The notes below the pieces were generated by a model. It ran no database searches. It was given only the letters and a program-made list of their open reading frames with translations, and was not told the DNA's origin. A program made the translations under genes and the position numbers. A stretch of DNA of 45,938 bases from Myxococcota bacterium. Lineage in GTDB: Bacteria > Myxococcota_A > Polyangia > Polyangiales > Houyiibacteriaceae. Shown in pieces: positions 7,393 through 16,156 of this stretch. The stretch lies in assembly GCA_028284955.1 (NCBI GenBank), contig JANQQS010000223.1:1-45938 (forward strand), given 5' to 3'. The first letter of the stretch is position 1; the number at the start of each line of letters is the position of its first letter.

Positions 7393-8087
7393 TGTCGTGA
7401 ACCAAAAATCGCCGTGCCAATCCGAACTGAAGTCGCCCCCTGTGCGATGGCTTGCTCGAAGTCGGACGACATGCCCATCGAAAGCTCGGGCAGTTCTAAG
7501 GCTTCGGCCAGGTGGCGAAGGCGCGCAAAAAATGGCGCTGCATCGATGCTGGCAGGGGGCACCAGCATGAGCCCTCGGAGATGTAGATTCGGCAGCGCGC
7601 GCGCCGCTTCGACTACTCGGGGCACATCTTCTTCGGCGCAGCCGGATTTTTGCTCCTCGCCGGCCAGATTGACCTGCACCAGCACGTCGACCTCGCGTTC
7701 TTCGGTGTGCGCGCGCCGCGATAGTGCTTCGGCCAAGCGAACCGAATCAAGCGAATCGAGGGTCGCGCCCGTGCGGAGAAGCGGGCCCACTTTGTTGCGC
7801 TGCAGGTGTCCGACAAAACGAAAACGCAGGGGTTCGCGGCCTCGCTGCATGAGGTCCTTGAGCAACTCGGCTTTTTCCACAAGCTCTTGAACGTAGTTTT
7901 CGCCAAATACCCGAACGCCTGCGTCGTATGCCTCGCGTATGGCGTCGACACCGTGGCGCTTCGATACCGCCACCAGTTCGACCTCTTCAGGGGCTCGACC
8001 TGAGCGCGCGCACGCCGCGTCGATGCGCGCGCGCACTGCCAACAATCGACGACGAACATCTGTCACGGGCCCAGGTTCTACGGCCAT
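7389..8087 (-). CDS. yggS: PLP homeostasis protein, YggS/PROSC family
   Basis: 232 aa from ATG 8087; a single-domain TIM-barrel protein that binds pyridoxal phosphate and keeps free PLP and amino-acid pools balanced, with no known catalytic turnover. Visible family motifs are LVAVSKRHG with the PLP Lys43, FGENYVQEL, FRFVGHLQRNK, LVQVNLAGEEQKSG, GLMLVPP and LSMGMSSDFEQAIAQGATSVRIGTAIFG. The frame is open another 66 codons upstream, but that stretch overlaps maf. The start overlaps the maf stop by 10 bp and the stop overlaps the next start, placing it in the middle of the operon. Confidence 0.93.
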   Translation of the reverse strand: MAVEPGPVTDVRRRLLAVRARIDAACARSGRAPEEVELVAVSKRHGVDAIREAYDAGVRVFGENYVQELVEKAELLKDLMQRGREPLRFRFVGHLQRNKVGPLLRTGATLDSLDSVRLAEALSRRAHTEEREVDVLVQVNLAGEEQKSGCAEEDVPRVVEAARALPNLHLRGLMLVPPASIDAAPFFARLRHLAEALELPELSMGMSSDFEQAIAQGATSVRIGTAIFGSRQ

Positions 8088-8692
8088 TCCGTAACCCCGC
8101 CATGCTCCACCAGCGCCAATAAAGTTTCCGCGAGGGGCAAGCCAACGACGTTGGTGTACGAACCATCCATCCGTGTCACCAATGCCGCGCCATGCCCCTG
8201 AACGGCATAGGCGCCTGCTTTGTCGTCTCCCTCCCCCGTGGCCGCGTAGCGACTTATTTCGGCGCTGCTGAGAGCACGAAACCATACCCGGGTGGTCACG
8301 GCGAGCTCCGTCAGAATCGCCCGTTCGCCACCACGCACGCGGCCCAGAGCAACCGCAGTGGTCACCTCGTGGCCACGTCCCGACAGCCGCTCCAGCATCT
8401 TCGTGGCGTGGTCTCGATCGCGAGGCTTTCCCAAAATGCGATCGTCGACAACCACGATGGTGTCTGCCGCAAGCACAAAAGGTTCGCCGTCTGCCGAGTC
8501 ACGAGCGAGCTCCATACCCCGAGACAGTTTGTCGCGGGCAACGCGCGTGACGTACCGGGGAGGCGATTCGCCATCCGCAATGTCTTCGTTGACATCGGTG
8601 ACCTTGATCGCAAAGGCAAGGCCGATTTGGGTCAGCAAGTCGCGACGCCGCGGAGATCCGGACGCGAGCACCAAAGAAACGGTTTGGCGCAT
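8078..8692 (-). CDS. maf: Maf-family nucleoside triphosphate pyrophosphatase
   Basis: 204 aa; Maf proteins hydrolyse non-canonical or canonical NTPs (often dTTP/UTP or modified nucleotides) to monophosphates and have been tied to control of septum formation. The N-terminal ASGSPRRRDLL motif, the AADTIVVVDDRILGKP segment and the late GDDKAGAYAVQGHGA segment are all present, so the enzyme looks intact at the usual length. It lies 5 bp after the MinD-J-HTH gene and overlaps yggS, a common partner. Confidence 0.93.
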   Translation of the reverse strand: MRQTVSLVLASGSPRRRDLLTQIGLAFAIKVTDVNEDIADGESPPRYVTRVARDKLSRGMELARDSADGEPFVLAADTIVVVDDRILGKPRDRDHATKMLERLSGRGHEVTTAVALGRVRGGERAILTELAVTTRVWFRALSSAEISRYAATGEGDDKAGAYAVQGHGAALVTRMDGSYTNVVGLPLAETLLALVEHGGVTEWP

Positions 8693-8697
8693 CGAGC

Positions 8698-10431
8698 CTA
8701 CCGACTTAGGGCGTCGCCGGAAGTTCGGCCGTCGAGATAGCGCTGGTATCGACGAACAAACGTGCGGCTGACTTGCTCGCTGTCGAGACGAAGATATTTG
8801 GCCATTTCGGTCACGAACCCCCGCACGTAGACGAGCGCGGGAAGAAGAGCAAACTCCTCGGCTTCGATGGCGCTCAAATACGAAGCTCCGATCTTAGTAT
8901 GCTGGCTTACTTCTTTGATGTGCACGCCCTGAGATTCGCGCACTGCGGCAAGCAAGCGGCCGGTAAACTCGGTATCCGGCGTGATCACAGGCGCCGGCTG
9001 CGGGGGTTCGGAAAGCTCGTGTTCGGTGTCTTTGTCGCGCTCAACCTCCGGCTCGTTGGGAAATACCGATAACTCGTAGGGCCTTCGGCGCTCCGGATCG
9101 AGCAACACATCGTAGGCTTCGTCGAGCAAGTTGCGAAGCGCTTCAAGCCCGCGCTGGTCGAACAACCCGTACCGGCACAACGAATCCGGCGCGTAGATTT
9201 CCTTGCACCGCTTGTAGGCGCGCCGAACCTCTTCGTCGGTAGCTCCGCGACTCACTTCCAATAGGTCGTGGTAGCTGTCTACGGGGACGATACGCGTGTC
9301 GACGCGTGATTTGCCGGCATCGATGGCGAGCAGCCGGCGGGCGATCTTCTCGATACTCTTGCTCGCCTTGGTGCCCGGGCTCTCCACGAGAAGCGGGCGG
9401 TGCGCGCGGACGCACGTCCACACCGTATCGTCGTAGTCGATGTAGCCAAGGTACTCGAGCCCCAATCCGAAACGGCGACGCATCGCGCTGCGCATTCGAT
9501 CGCCGAGCTCGAGGTCAGCCCGAAGTCGGGTCTGGTTGAGAACCATGCGAAACTTGAAGTCGCGCATGATTCTCTGCGCGGGGACCAACACCGGGTTGTC
9601 CTTCTGATCGAGCTCGCGCGCCAAATCGAGAGGCGGAAGGGGCGGCTGGCCAGGCTTTTGCGCTGGTAACGGCGGCAGCTCGCCGAGCTCGGCCACTTCG
9701 CGGTCGAGCATGCGTCGAAACGTCGAACGCACGAAGCGGTAGGTGTTTTCGATAGCGGTGGGTTCAGGCAGCGAGACGAACAACGAAAGATCGGCATCGA
9801 TCCAGAAATCGATCAACTCCTCGCGGCTCCCCGATCCGAGGTCCACCACGACGTAGTCCACGTCGGCGCCATCCCATTGCTCGGATGATCTCAGTTCCGC
9901 TGCGCGGATGGCACCCGGCTCGATTCGAACAAGCTTGAGACCAGGAATGGGCGTGTCCAGCGCGGGCGCGAGTTCGCCCGCTGAGCGCGGTGGCGACGAA
10001 CGTGAACGCTCTGCGTCCGTTTCGGTTGATCCGTCTGCTGGGGACGGCCCGAACAAGTCGCTTGTGTCAATATCGATGGTCGGCGGAGGCTCGTGACGCC
10101 CGCCAAGCAATGGGACCGGGGGCGTGTACTCGCCTAGATGGCGCGAAGGCGACATGCCGAGAAACGTGTGCACGTTTGCGCCATGAGGGTCGGCATCGAC
10201 CATCACAACTTTCCGGCCGATGGTCGCCAAATAAATGCCGAGGTTCGCGGTAAGCAGAGATTTCCCGACCCCGCCCTTGGCCCCCGAAATCGCGACGATG
10301 CGGCGCGGCCGGCGGGAGATGCGCGCTGAGGCCGACGCCTCCGCTTCAGCGTCCTCTTCTTCAAACATGGGATCGCGGAACAACTCGAGGTCGCCCTGTG
10401 CGTCACCGCGATCGTGGTCGGCTTCGGCCAT
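8698..10431 (-). CDS. MinD/ParA-type ATPase fused to a J-like domain and a RodZ-type HTH
   Basis: 577 aa from ATG 10431 (the frame is open further up, but that part overlaps the HNH gene). Residues 42-375 form a SIMIBI ATPase with a deviant Walker A KGGVGKS (52-58), VDADPHGANVHTFLG and VVVDLGSGS; a Pro/Ser-rich insert lies around 100-165 and another Pro-rich stretch around 250-270. Residues 386-452 resemble a J domain (YHDLLEVSRGATDEEVRRAYKR, then LLDEAYDVLLDPERR), but the HPD that activates DnaK is replaced by APD. Residues 490-563 match the RodZ/HTH_25 helix-turn-helix (VRESQGVHIKEVSQHTKIG, YLSAIE, VYVRGFV). No transmembrane segment follows, unlike RodZ. It probably positions something in the cell or couples nucleotide state to DNA binding; the job is unknown. 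Confidence 0.8.
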   Translation of the reverse strand: MAEADHDRGDAQGDLELFRDPMFEEEDAEAEASASARISRRPRRIVAISGAKGGVGKSLLTANLGIYLATIGRKVVMVDADPHGANVHTFLGMSPSRHLGEYTPPVPLLGGRHEPPPTIDIDTSDLFGPSPADGSTETDAERSRSSPPRSAGELAPALDTPIPGLKLVRIEPGAIRAAELRSSEQWDGADVDYVVVDLGSGSREELIDFWIDADLSLFVSLPEPTAIENTYRFVRSTFRRMLDREVAELGELPPLPAQKPGQPPLPPLDLARELDQKDNPVLVPAQRIMRDFKFRMVLNQTRLRADLELGDRMRSAMRRRFGLGLEYLGYIDYDDTVWTCVRAHRPLLVESPGTKASKSIEKIARRLLAIDAGKSRVDTRIVPVDSYHDLLEVSRGATDEEVRRAYKRCKEIYAPDSLCRYGLFDQRGLEALRNLLDEAYDVLLDPERRRPYELSVFPNEPEVERDKDTEHELSEPPQPAPVITPDTEFTGRLLAAVRESQGVHIKEVSQHTKIGASYLSAIEAEEFALLPALVYVRGFVTEMAKYLRLDSEQVSRTFVRRYQRYLDGRTSGDALSR

Positions 10432-10472
10432 CCGGTCGATGTACCAGCGGCCCGCCGCCCCCGCAAACAGCG

Positions 10473-11063
10473 CTACTCGGCAGCGCCTGCCGCCGCGAGA
10501 AATGGCTCCCATTCGGCGATTTTCTGGTGGATGCTCGCGAGTTGAACCACAACGCTCCAGTTCGGCCGCCGCGGACGCTTGAGCAGCCGCATGCCACACT
10601 CCTCGGGAGTGCGCGCGCCCTTTTCGAGGTTGCAGCGGCGGCAACTCGCAACAAGGTTTTCCCAGGTCGATTCGCCACCTCGCGAGCGCGGTATCACATG
10701 GTCGAGATTGAGATCGCGAGGGTGGGGCTGACAGCCGCAATATTGGCAGGTGTAATCGTCGCGCAGCAGGATGTTGCGGCGGGACAACCGGAGCGGCGTG
10801 CGGGGTACGCGGTTGTATTCGCGAAGCAGAACAACTCGTGGAGTGCGAACTCCTCCGGACGTGGTGCCGACGAACGGTTCACCGTCGACCGGGCCGAGGG
10901 CGGCCCAACCGTCAAAGTCGTAGACTTCGTAGTCTGAATCGAGGGCGTGGGCTCGATCGACATAGAGCATGAGAAACGCATGCCGGACAGTCGTCACGCG
11001 CACGGGTTGATAATTTCGGTTGAGCACCAACACAGGCGCGATCAGTGGATCGTGTGCGCTCAT
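10473..11063 (-). CDS. HNH endonuclease family protein
   Basis: 196 aa, first gene of the minus-strand operon. After a beta-rich N-terminal half (VLVLNRNYQPV, PRVVLLREYNRVPR), the HNH nuclease core spans about 108-155: two zinc-binding pairs CQYCG and CRRCN flank LDHVIPRSRGG, with ENLV and NLEKG as usual. This subfamily of stand-alone HNH proteins is widespread and not part of a restriction system here; no methylase is near. Its biological substrate is not established. The MinD-J-HTH gene starts 41 bp downstream. Confidence 0.85.
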   Translation of the reverse strand: MSAHDPLIAPVLVLNRNYQPVRVTTVRHAFLMLYVDRAHALDSDYEVYDFDGWAALGPVDGEPFVGTTSGGVRTPRVVLLREYNRVPRTPLRLSRRNILLRDDYTCQYCGCQPHPRDLNLDHVIPRSRGGESTWENLVASCRRCNLEKGARTPEECGMRLLKRPRRPNWSVVVQLASIHQKIAEWEPFLAAAGAAE

Positions 11064-11121
11064 GCGATCCGTGCTCGCAAAAGCTCGCCCAACTCCTGAC
11101 TGGACTGTCGCACTGACTCAA

Positions 11122-11130
11122 AGCATAGCA
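11122..11130 (-). promoter_or_regulatory. Candidate extended -10 promoter upstream of the HNH operon
   Basis: On the minus strand TGC TATGCT reads as an extended -10 element, about 60 nt before the HNH start. No well-spaced -35 accompanies it; a TTGACT lies only 10 bp upstream. Weak support. Confidence 0.3.
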
Positions 11131-11238
11131 TCTTGCGAGTCAACTCAAAACCCCGCGGAAACGAGAGCCTAGGCGCGTTCTCAGGATGTGGAGAGCGGTT
11201 TTTACGCAACTCGAGGCCACTGCGGCCGATAGAAAGGC

Positions 11239-12927
11239 ATGGACTTCGATGTCGTCGTGTCGATGCGCGTTCGCGCACTGGTGGCTGTTTGTGTCAGCGT
11301 TGTTCACGCAGGTTGTTTGTCGGACGAGATCTCTGCGGCACCGATGGTCGACGCAGCCGTATCTTCCTCGAAACTCGAAGTGATCGATGTGCTCGTCCGC
11401 GACGATCGCGGCAGGCGCTATCCGCTCGACGAAGCGCCACGCCGGCCGATCCTCGAGCTCCAGATCGAGGGCGAGCTCCGCGGGGATCCCGAACCAGTCG
11501 TACTGCTCGAGGGAGCGCCCGACGACGCGCTCACGAAAGACTTGAGTCGTTCCGGGTTATCGATCAAACACATGATGCGAATGGTCGATTCCGATGTCGC
11601 ACGACATGCCGGACGCATCGAGCTACGCGCTCGTCGACCGCTACGGCCCGGTCATTTCTACAGCGTTGCCGTGGGCGCGTGGGCCGGCGACGGCGAATCG
11701 ACTCTCGCGGAGTCCACTATGGGCGAGCCGTTCGTGCGCATGATCACGATTCGCAAAACATACGGAGGTGCGGTGCCCGTCGATTCGTGGCCCGCCGACG
11801 GTGCTTCGGGGGTGCCCACGACGCTCGCTCTCGCCGCCGTTCACTTCGACGACGAGGTTCGGGAGTATGAACGTGGGGTAACGCTTGAGAACGGCGCCGG
11901 CGAATCCGTCTCCTCGATGGTTCGCAAGGCATCATGCGAAACCATTGGTTGGAACGCCGAGGGATCAGGAGCCGTGTGCGTCGTACTTGAGCCGCAAGCG
12001 GTTCTGGCCCCCGACACCTTGTATCGAATTGTGGTCGATTCTTCGGTTGTGGATCGAGCCGGATCATCGGTCGGCCCATGGTCGTCTGAGTTTCGCACGA
12101 GCGCTTTCGCACACGACGCGGGAGTGGGCGCAGATGGCGGAGGTCTCGGCGCCAATCCATCAGCCATTCAGCTCATACGCGGCGATTGTTCGGTGGACGA
12201 AGAACCTATCGGTTTGGTCTGCGCGCTGATCGCCGATACGGCCATCGCGATTCGGACTCGAGCGGATCGACCCGTGCGCGCATTTCTTCGCGCTGCAGGT
12301 CAGACCATTCATCAGGTCGCCCCGCGAGGCGACCTTGACCTTACGCTATCTATGCTCGACCCCAACCAGCGCGTGGAAGCAGAGCTAGAGCTCATCGACC
12401 TGTCGGGTCAGCGCACTTCATTCCGCGAGACCATCACTACGCGACCCACCACCGCGTCCATCGCCATCACCGAAGTGCGCGCAGACCCTGCCGGACCGGA
12501 GCCTCAGCAAGAATATGTCGAGCTATTCAACTTCGGTCGGGAGGCGATCGACTTGCTCGGGTTTTCGCTATCCGATGATCCGGATCGCCCCGGCGACGAG
12601 ATCACGCAAAGCATTGTCATCCATGCGCAAAGCTATGCGCTGCTGGTTCCGGAACAATTCGACGACGCACATCCGCTCGACGTCCAAGTGCCTCCAGGGG
12701 TGACGTTGATACGAATTGACCGAACGCTGGGCTCGGGGGGTTTGTCGAACCGAGGTGAGCCCTTGTTTCTCCGCGATGCGGATGGACAGAGGATATCGAG
12801 CGTGCCCGCCATCGCCGCCCCGGGCTCAGGCGTCTGCCTCGTTCGCCTCAGCATGGACTTTCGATCGTCCGACGAAGCATCGTTCGGCCCCGATCCCGAC
12901 AGCTCCTGCACCCCAGGCAGGCGCTGA
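11239..12927 (+). CDS. Lipoprotein with Ig-like and lamin-tail domains
   Basis: 562 aa. The signal region MRVRALVAVCVSVVHAGC ends in a lipobox Cys (residue 26 counting from ATG 11239; ATG 11263 would give the neater 18-residue signal). The middle contains bacterial Ig-like folds of the SbsA/Big_5 type (VDSWPADGASGVPTTLALAAVHFDDEV, ending LAPDTLYRIVVDSSVVDRAG). From about 415, ASIAITEVRADPAGPEPQQEYVELFN marks a lamin-tail domain, found on many secreted bacterial proteins and nucleases. No catalytic domain is seen, so it is likely a surface adhesion or scaffold protein. The stop codon is followed at once by a structured repeat. Confidence 0.75.
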   Translation: MDFDVVVSMRVRALVAVCVSVVHAGCLSDEISAAPMVDAAVSSSKLEVIDVLVRDDRGRRYPLDEAPRRPILELQIEGELRGDPEPVVLLEGAPDDALTKDLSRSGLSIKHMMRMVDSDVARHAGRIELRARRPLRPGHFYSVAVGAWAGDGESTLAESTMGEPFVRMITIRKTYGGAVPVDSWPADGASGVPTTLALAAVHFDDEVREYERGVTLENGAGESVSSMVRKASCETIGWNAEGSGAVCVVLEPQAVLAPDTLYRIVVDSSVVDRAGSSVGPWSSEFRTSAFAHDAGVGADGGGLGANPSAIQLIRGDCSVDEEPIGLVCALIADTAIAIRTRADRPVRAFLRAAGQTIHQVAPRGDLDLTLSMLDPNQRVEAELELIDLSGQRTSFRETITTRPTTASIAITEVRADPAGPEPQQEYVELFNFGREAIDLLGFSLSDDPDRPGDEITQSIVIHAQSYALLVPEQFDDAHPLDVQVPPGVTLIRIDRTLGSGGLSNRGEPLFLRDADGQRISSVPAIAAPGSGVCLVRLSMDFRSSDEASFGPDPDSSCTPGRR

Positions 12928-12929
12928 GT

Positions 12930-13022
12930 TTCTGGAGGGGCTGGCCGCAGCCCCTCCCCCCACGGAATACGATTCCGCAGGGCCCCCCTCCCAACGCCGC
13001 TGCGCGCTGCGCGGGGGCCCCT
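12930..13022 (+). repeat. Triple-hairpin repeat, copy 1
   Basis: Begins with TTTCT two bases after the lipoprotein's TGA. Hairpin 1: GGAGGGGCT (12934-12942) pairs with AGCCCCTCC (12949-12957). Hairpin 2: CGGAAT/ATTCCG (12963-12968, 12972-12977) around loop ACG. Hairpin 3: GGGCCCCC (12980-12987) pairs with GGGGGCCC (13013-13020) and encloses CTCCCAAC. Copies 2 and 3, at 32 kb, have the same layout with different but still paired stems. Confidence 0.85.
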
Positions 13023-13117
13023 ACGCCCCCTTGCTCTCTGCGTGCACCGTTCGCGGTGAAATGCTTTTCTTCGTACTGACTGGTTTGCGTTGAGCGGGCC
13101 TGCGGTTAGATCCCTAC

Positions 13118-15328
13118 GTGGTGCGAACGGAGCAGCTCGAAGCAACGGTTGAGCACATCGTCTACCGTACCGAAGACGGTCGGTTCGCGGTGCTTCGTGC
13201 GACGCGAGCGCGTTCTCCGAAGGGAGAAACGATTACCGTGGTCGGAGATCTAGGAACCGTCGTAGTCGGCGAAACGCTTCGATTGGTGGGACGGTTCTCG
13301 GAGCACGCGCAGTTTGGCCGACAGTTTCGGGTTGAAACCTTTTCGCCGGTGATGCCTGACACGCCAGAGGGCATTCAACGCTATCTCGGATCTGGATTGG
13401 TCGAGGGCATAGGCCAAGCGATGGCCAAGCGCCTCGTGAAAAAGTTCGGCGCGCGCACGCTGAGCGTCATCACCCAAGAAAGCGAACGCCTGCGCGACGT
13501 GCCGGGAATCGGAAAAAAGAGGGCTTCCGCCATCACCGAGGCACTTCGAGCGCGCGCCGCGGAAGCCGAAACGATGTCGTTTCTGCACGGCCTGGGGTTG
13601 GGCCCGAGCGTTGCGCAGCGAATTCTCAAAAAATACAGCGACCAAACCGTGCACCAGATTCGTCACGACCCCTACCTGGTTGCCGAGGATGTTGCGGGGA
13701 TCGGTTTTCGTACGGCCGACCGAATCGCTTCCGCTTTGGATATCAAGAACGCAGATCCAAGACGCGTCGCCGGAGCAACGCTCCATTTGGTCGCCAAGGC
13801 GGTAGACGAAGGGCATACGTTCTCAACTGCGAGCGAACTCGAGCGCGGCGCGAAGCAGCTCGACGTACCCCCCGCCAGCGTGAACTCCTCGATAGCCCAG
13901 CTGGTTGCTCGAGGAACCCTCGTCGAAGACCGTGGCGCGATCTACCCGCCGCCTTTGTTCCGAGCCGAGCAAAACGTAGCCCGCAAGCTGCGTACGCTCG
14001 CGAGCAAAAACGCGATGCATCGAGCTGAGCCATCCTCCGACAACATCGCGCAACCCGCCGAGCCACAACTGAACTCCGAGCAGCAGCAGGCGGTCAAAGA
14101 TTCACTGCGACGACGCGCGCTGGTACTCACCGGAGGTCCGGGTACGGGAAAGACCACGACCGTGCGAACCATCGTGGCGGCTCAGAAGGCAGCTGGGCGG
14201 CGCGTACTGCTCTGTGCCCCTACCGGGCGGGCTGCGAAACGTTTGCAGGACGCCACCGGCCACCCCGCCTCTACGATTCACCGCGCACTCGAATGGAACC
14301 CGATGGCGCGAACGTTTCGCTACGACCAAACGACGCCGCTCGACGTCGAGTTCATTTTGGTCGACGAAGCATCCATGTTGGATATCCGTCTTGCCGAAAG
14401 CCTGCTCAGCGCCGTTGGACCAAGCGCTTCCCTGATGCTGGTGGGAGACGTCGACCAACTGCCTCCAGTAGGCCCCGGGCAAATGCTGCGCGATGTGATC
14501 GCGAGTGGAGCAGTGCCGGTGGTGCGGTTGCATCAGGTGTTTCGGCAGGCGCAGGAAAGCTCCATCGTGCGCGCGGCGCATTCCATTCTCCAGGGCGAGA
14601 TGCCTTCTGCGACGCCAGCTTCCTCTCGCACGGAACGCGGAGGCGATTTGTTTATCGTTCGCGCCTCGGAACCGAAGGACATCGAAATCAAGCTGGTACG
14701 ACTTCTTCAACGAATGCACGATTCCTATGGGCTTGATCCGATCCGGGATGTGCAAGTGCTGGCCCCGATGCGTCGTGGTGCAGCGGGCACGATTCACCTC
14801 AACCATGTGCTACAAGCCGCCCTCAACGCATCGACTGTCCACCAAGAGACCGCAACCCAGAACACGCCGATCGAAGGGTCAAGCTCGCGCGAAGGCAACC
14901 GTCTTCGGCCCGGTGACAAGGTGATGCAAATCCGCAATGACTACGACCGGGACGTCTACAACGGCGACCTCGGGGTGGTTCGGCGCGTAGAAGGAGGCAT
15001 CACCTACGTGATGATCGATGATCGGGAAGTTCAGTATCGGGAAGAACATCTCGATTCGTTGGTGCTCGCGTACGCGACGACGGTTCATAAGGTGCAAGGG
15101 TGCGAGTTTCCGGCGGTGGTGGTGGTGATGCACCGTTCCCATCACATACTGCTGTCCCGCGCCCTCCTCTACACTGCGGTCACCCGAGCCAAGCGATTGG
15201 TGGTGCTTCTCGGAGAGCCGCGGGCCATCGCGCGGGCGACACGAAATGCCTCGCTTCAAGCTACGAATTCTCGGCTCCGCGAACGCCTCACAGAACCGGC
15301 GGAAGATTCCCTGCGGCCGGGCACTTGA
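13118..15328 (+). CDS. recD2: RecD2-type SF1B DNA helicase
   Basis: 736 aa from a GTG start at 13118 (a second GTG follows immediately). RecD2 is a 5'-3' helicase found in bacteria with or without RecBC and linked to replication stress and repair. The N-terminal OB-like part (EATVEHIVYRTEDGRFAVLRA) is followed by tandem helix-hairpin-helix motifs (GIGQAMAKRLVKKFG, VPGIGKKRA, VAGIGFRTADRIA), Walker A GGPGTGKTT near 340, Walker B VDEASMLD near 414, GDVDQLPPVGPG and the C-terminal YATTVHKVQGCEF and LYTAVTRAKRLV motifs. All expected motifs are present and the length is typical. It stands alone between the lipoprotein and rplC. Confidence 0.93.
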   Translation: MVRTEQLEATVEHIVYRTEDGRFAVLRATRARSPKGETITVVGDLGTVVVGETLRLVGRFSEHAQFGRQFRVETFSPVMPDTPEGIQRYLGSGLVEGIGQAMAKRLVKKFGARTLSVITQESERLRDVPGIGKKRASAITEALRARAAEAETMSFLHGLGLGPSVAQRILKKYSDQTVHQIRHDPYLVAEDVAGIGFRTADRIASALDIKNADPRRVAGATLHLVAKAVDEGHTFSTASELERGAKQLDVPPASVNSSIAQLVARGTLVEDRGAIYPPPLFRAEQNVARKLRTLASKNAMHRAEPSSDNIAQPAEPQLNSEQQQAVKDSLRRRALVLTGGPGTGKTTTVRTIVAAQKAAGRRVLLCAPTGRAAKRLQDATGHPASTIHRALEWNPMARTFRYDQTTPLDVEFILVDEASMLDIRLAESLLSAVGPSASLMLVGDVDQLPPVGPGQMLRDVIASGAVPVVRLHQVFRQAQESSIVRAAHSILQGEMPSATPASSRTERGGDLFIVRASEPKDIEIKLVRLLQRMHDSYGLDPIRDVQVLAPMRRGAAGTIHLNHVLQAALNASTVHQETATQNTPIEGSSSREGNRLRPGDKVMQIRNDYDRDVYNGDLGVVRRVEGGITYVMIDDREVQYREEHLDSLVLAYATTVHKVQGCEFPAVVVVMHRSHHILLSRALLYTAVTRAKRLVVLLGEPRAIARATRNASLQATNSRLRERLTEPAEDSLRPGT

Positions 15329-15434
15329 CGCGCGCGGCCTGCCACGTCATCTTCGCGGCCTTTGTTCCGTCATTTCGGCATATCGTCATTCCGAGGCGGG
15401 GCCACAAGCATGACGACGCGCAGGGACGACCACG

Positions 15435-15456
15435 CGCGGACAATACGCGGACAATA
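15435..15456 (+). repeat. 11-bp tandem duplication before rplC
   Basis: CGCGGACAATA occurs twice head to tail directly upstream of the rplC ribosome-binding site. The remainder of the 139-bp recD2-rplC gap holds no ORF and no clear promoter. Confidence 0.85.
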
Positions 15457-15467
15457 GGAGCGCAGCC

Positions 15468-16133
15468 GTGAATACGAATTTGGGCCTCATCGGCAAAAAG
15501 CTTGGAAATACTCAGATTTTTACCGAAAACGGAGAAGTGTGTCGCGTCAGTGTGGTCCAAGCGGGGCCCTGCGTGGTGCTCGGAAAGCGAACTCCGGAAA
15601 CGCATGGCTACAGCGCGCTTCAGCTGGGGATGGGCGCCAAAAAAGAAAAGCACGTAAACCGCCCAGAAGCCGGGTTCTACAAAAAGCTCGAGCAGCCGGC
15701 GGCGACAATCGTCCGGGAGTTTCGTGTGCCTGCCGAAACACTAGCCAACTACGAGGTGGGTCAGACCATTTCGGCGGCGGACGTGTTCAAAGAAGGACAG
15801 TTCGTCGACGTGTCGGGCACGAGCAAGGGGCGAGGTTTCGCCGGCGTCATGAAGCGCCATAACTTCGCCGGCGCCGGATCGGTCGGGCACGGTACCCACG
15901 AATACAAGCGCCACGGCGGCTCGATCGGCCAAAATATGACGCCCGGCCGAACGTTCCGCGGGATGAAGATGGCGGGGCACTATGGCGCCAAGAAAATCAC
16001 GATGATGAACCTTCGGGTGGTTCGCGTGATCGCCGAAGACAACGTAATTCTGGTGAGCGGAAGCGTGCCAGGGGCTCGCGGCGGCTTCATCAGCCTGAGA
16101 AACGCGGCGAAGAAGCAGAACCGCGCCGCCTAA
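15468..16133 (+). CDS. rplC: 50S ribosomal protein L3
   Basis: 221 aa, GTG start at 15468 preceded by AGGAG. L3 binds 23S rRNA near its 3' end and starts large-subunit assembly. Typical features are the N-terminal LGLIGKKLGNTQIF, the central GTSKGRGFAGVMKRHNFAGAGSVGHGTHEYKR loop that reaches the peptidyl transferase centre, and GRTFRGMKMAGHYGAKK. Normally rplC lies between rpsJ and rplD in the S10 operon; here the neighbours are recD2 and rlmE, so the gene is displaced or is a second copy. It is probably cotranscribed with rlmE 23 bp downstream. Confidence 0.96.
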   Translation: MNTNLGLIGKKLGNTQIFTENGEVCRVSVVQAGPCVVLGKRTPETHGYSALQLGMGAKKEKHVNRPEAGFYKKLEQPAATIVREFRVPAETLANYEVGQTISAADVFKEGQFVDVSGTSKGRGFAGVMKRHNFAGAGSVGHGTHEYKRHGGSIGQNMTPGRTFRGMKMAGHYGAKKITMMNLRVVRVIAEDNVILVSGSVPGARGGFISLRNAAKKQNRAA

Positions 16134-16156
16134 CCCATCACACGAGCTACAAACAC

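Noticed and set aside
10473-11063. Restriction endonuclease of a defence island
   Set aside because: The HNH protein is in an operon with housekeeping genes, and no methyltransferase or other defence gene is near.
12934-13020. Simple intrinsic terminator behind the lipoprotein gene
   Set aside because: Hairpins are not followed by a T-run, and the same multi-hairpin layout recurs elsewhere, so it is better described as a repeat; termination remains possible.
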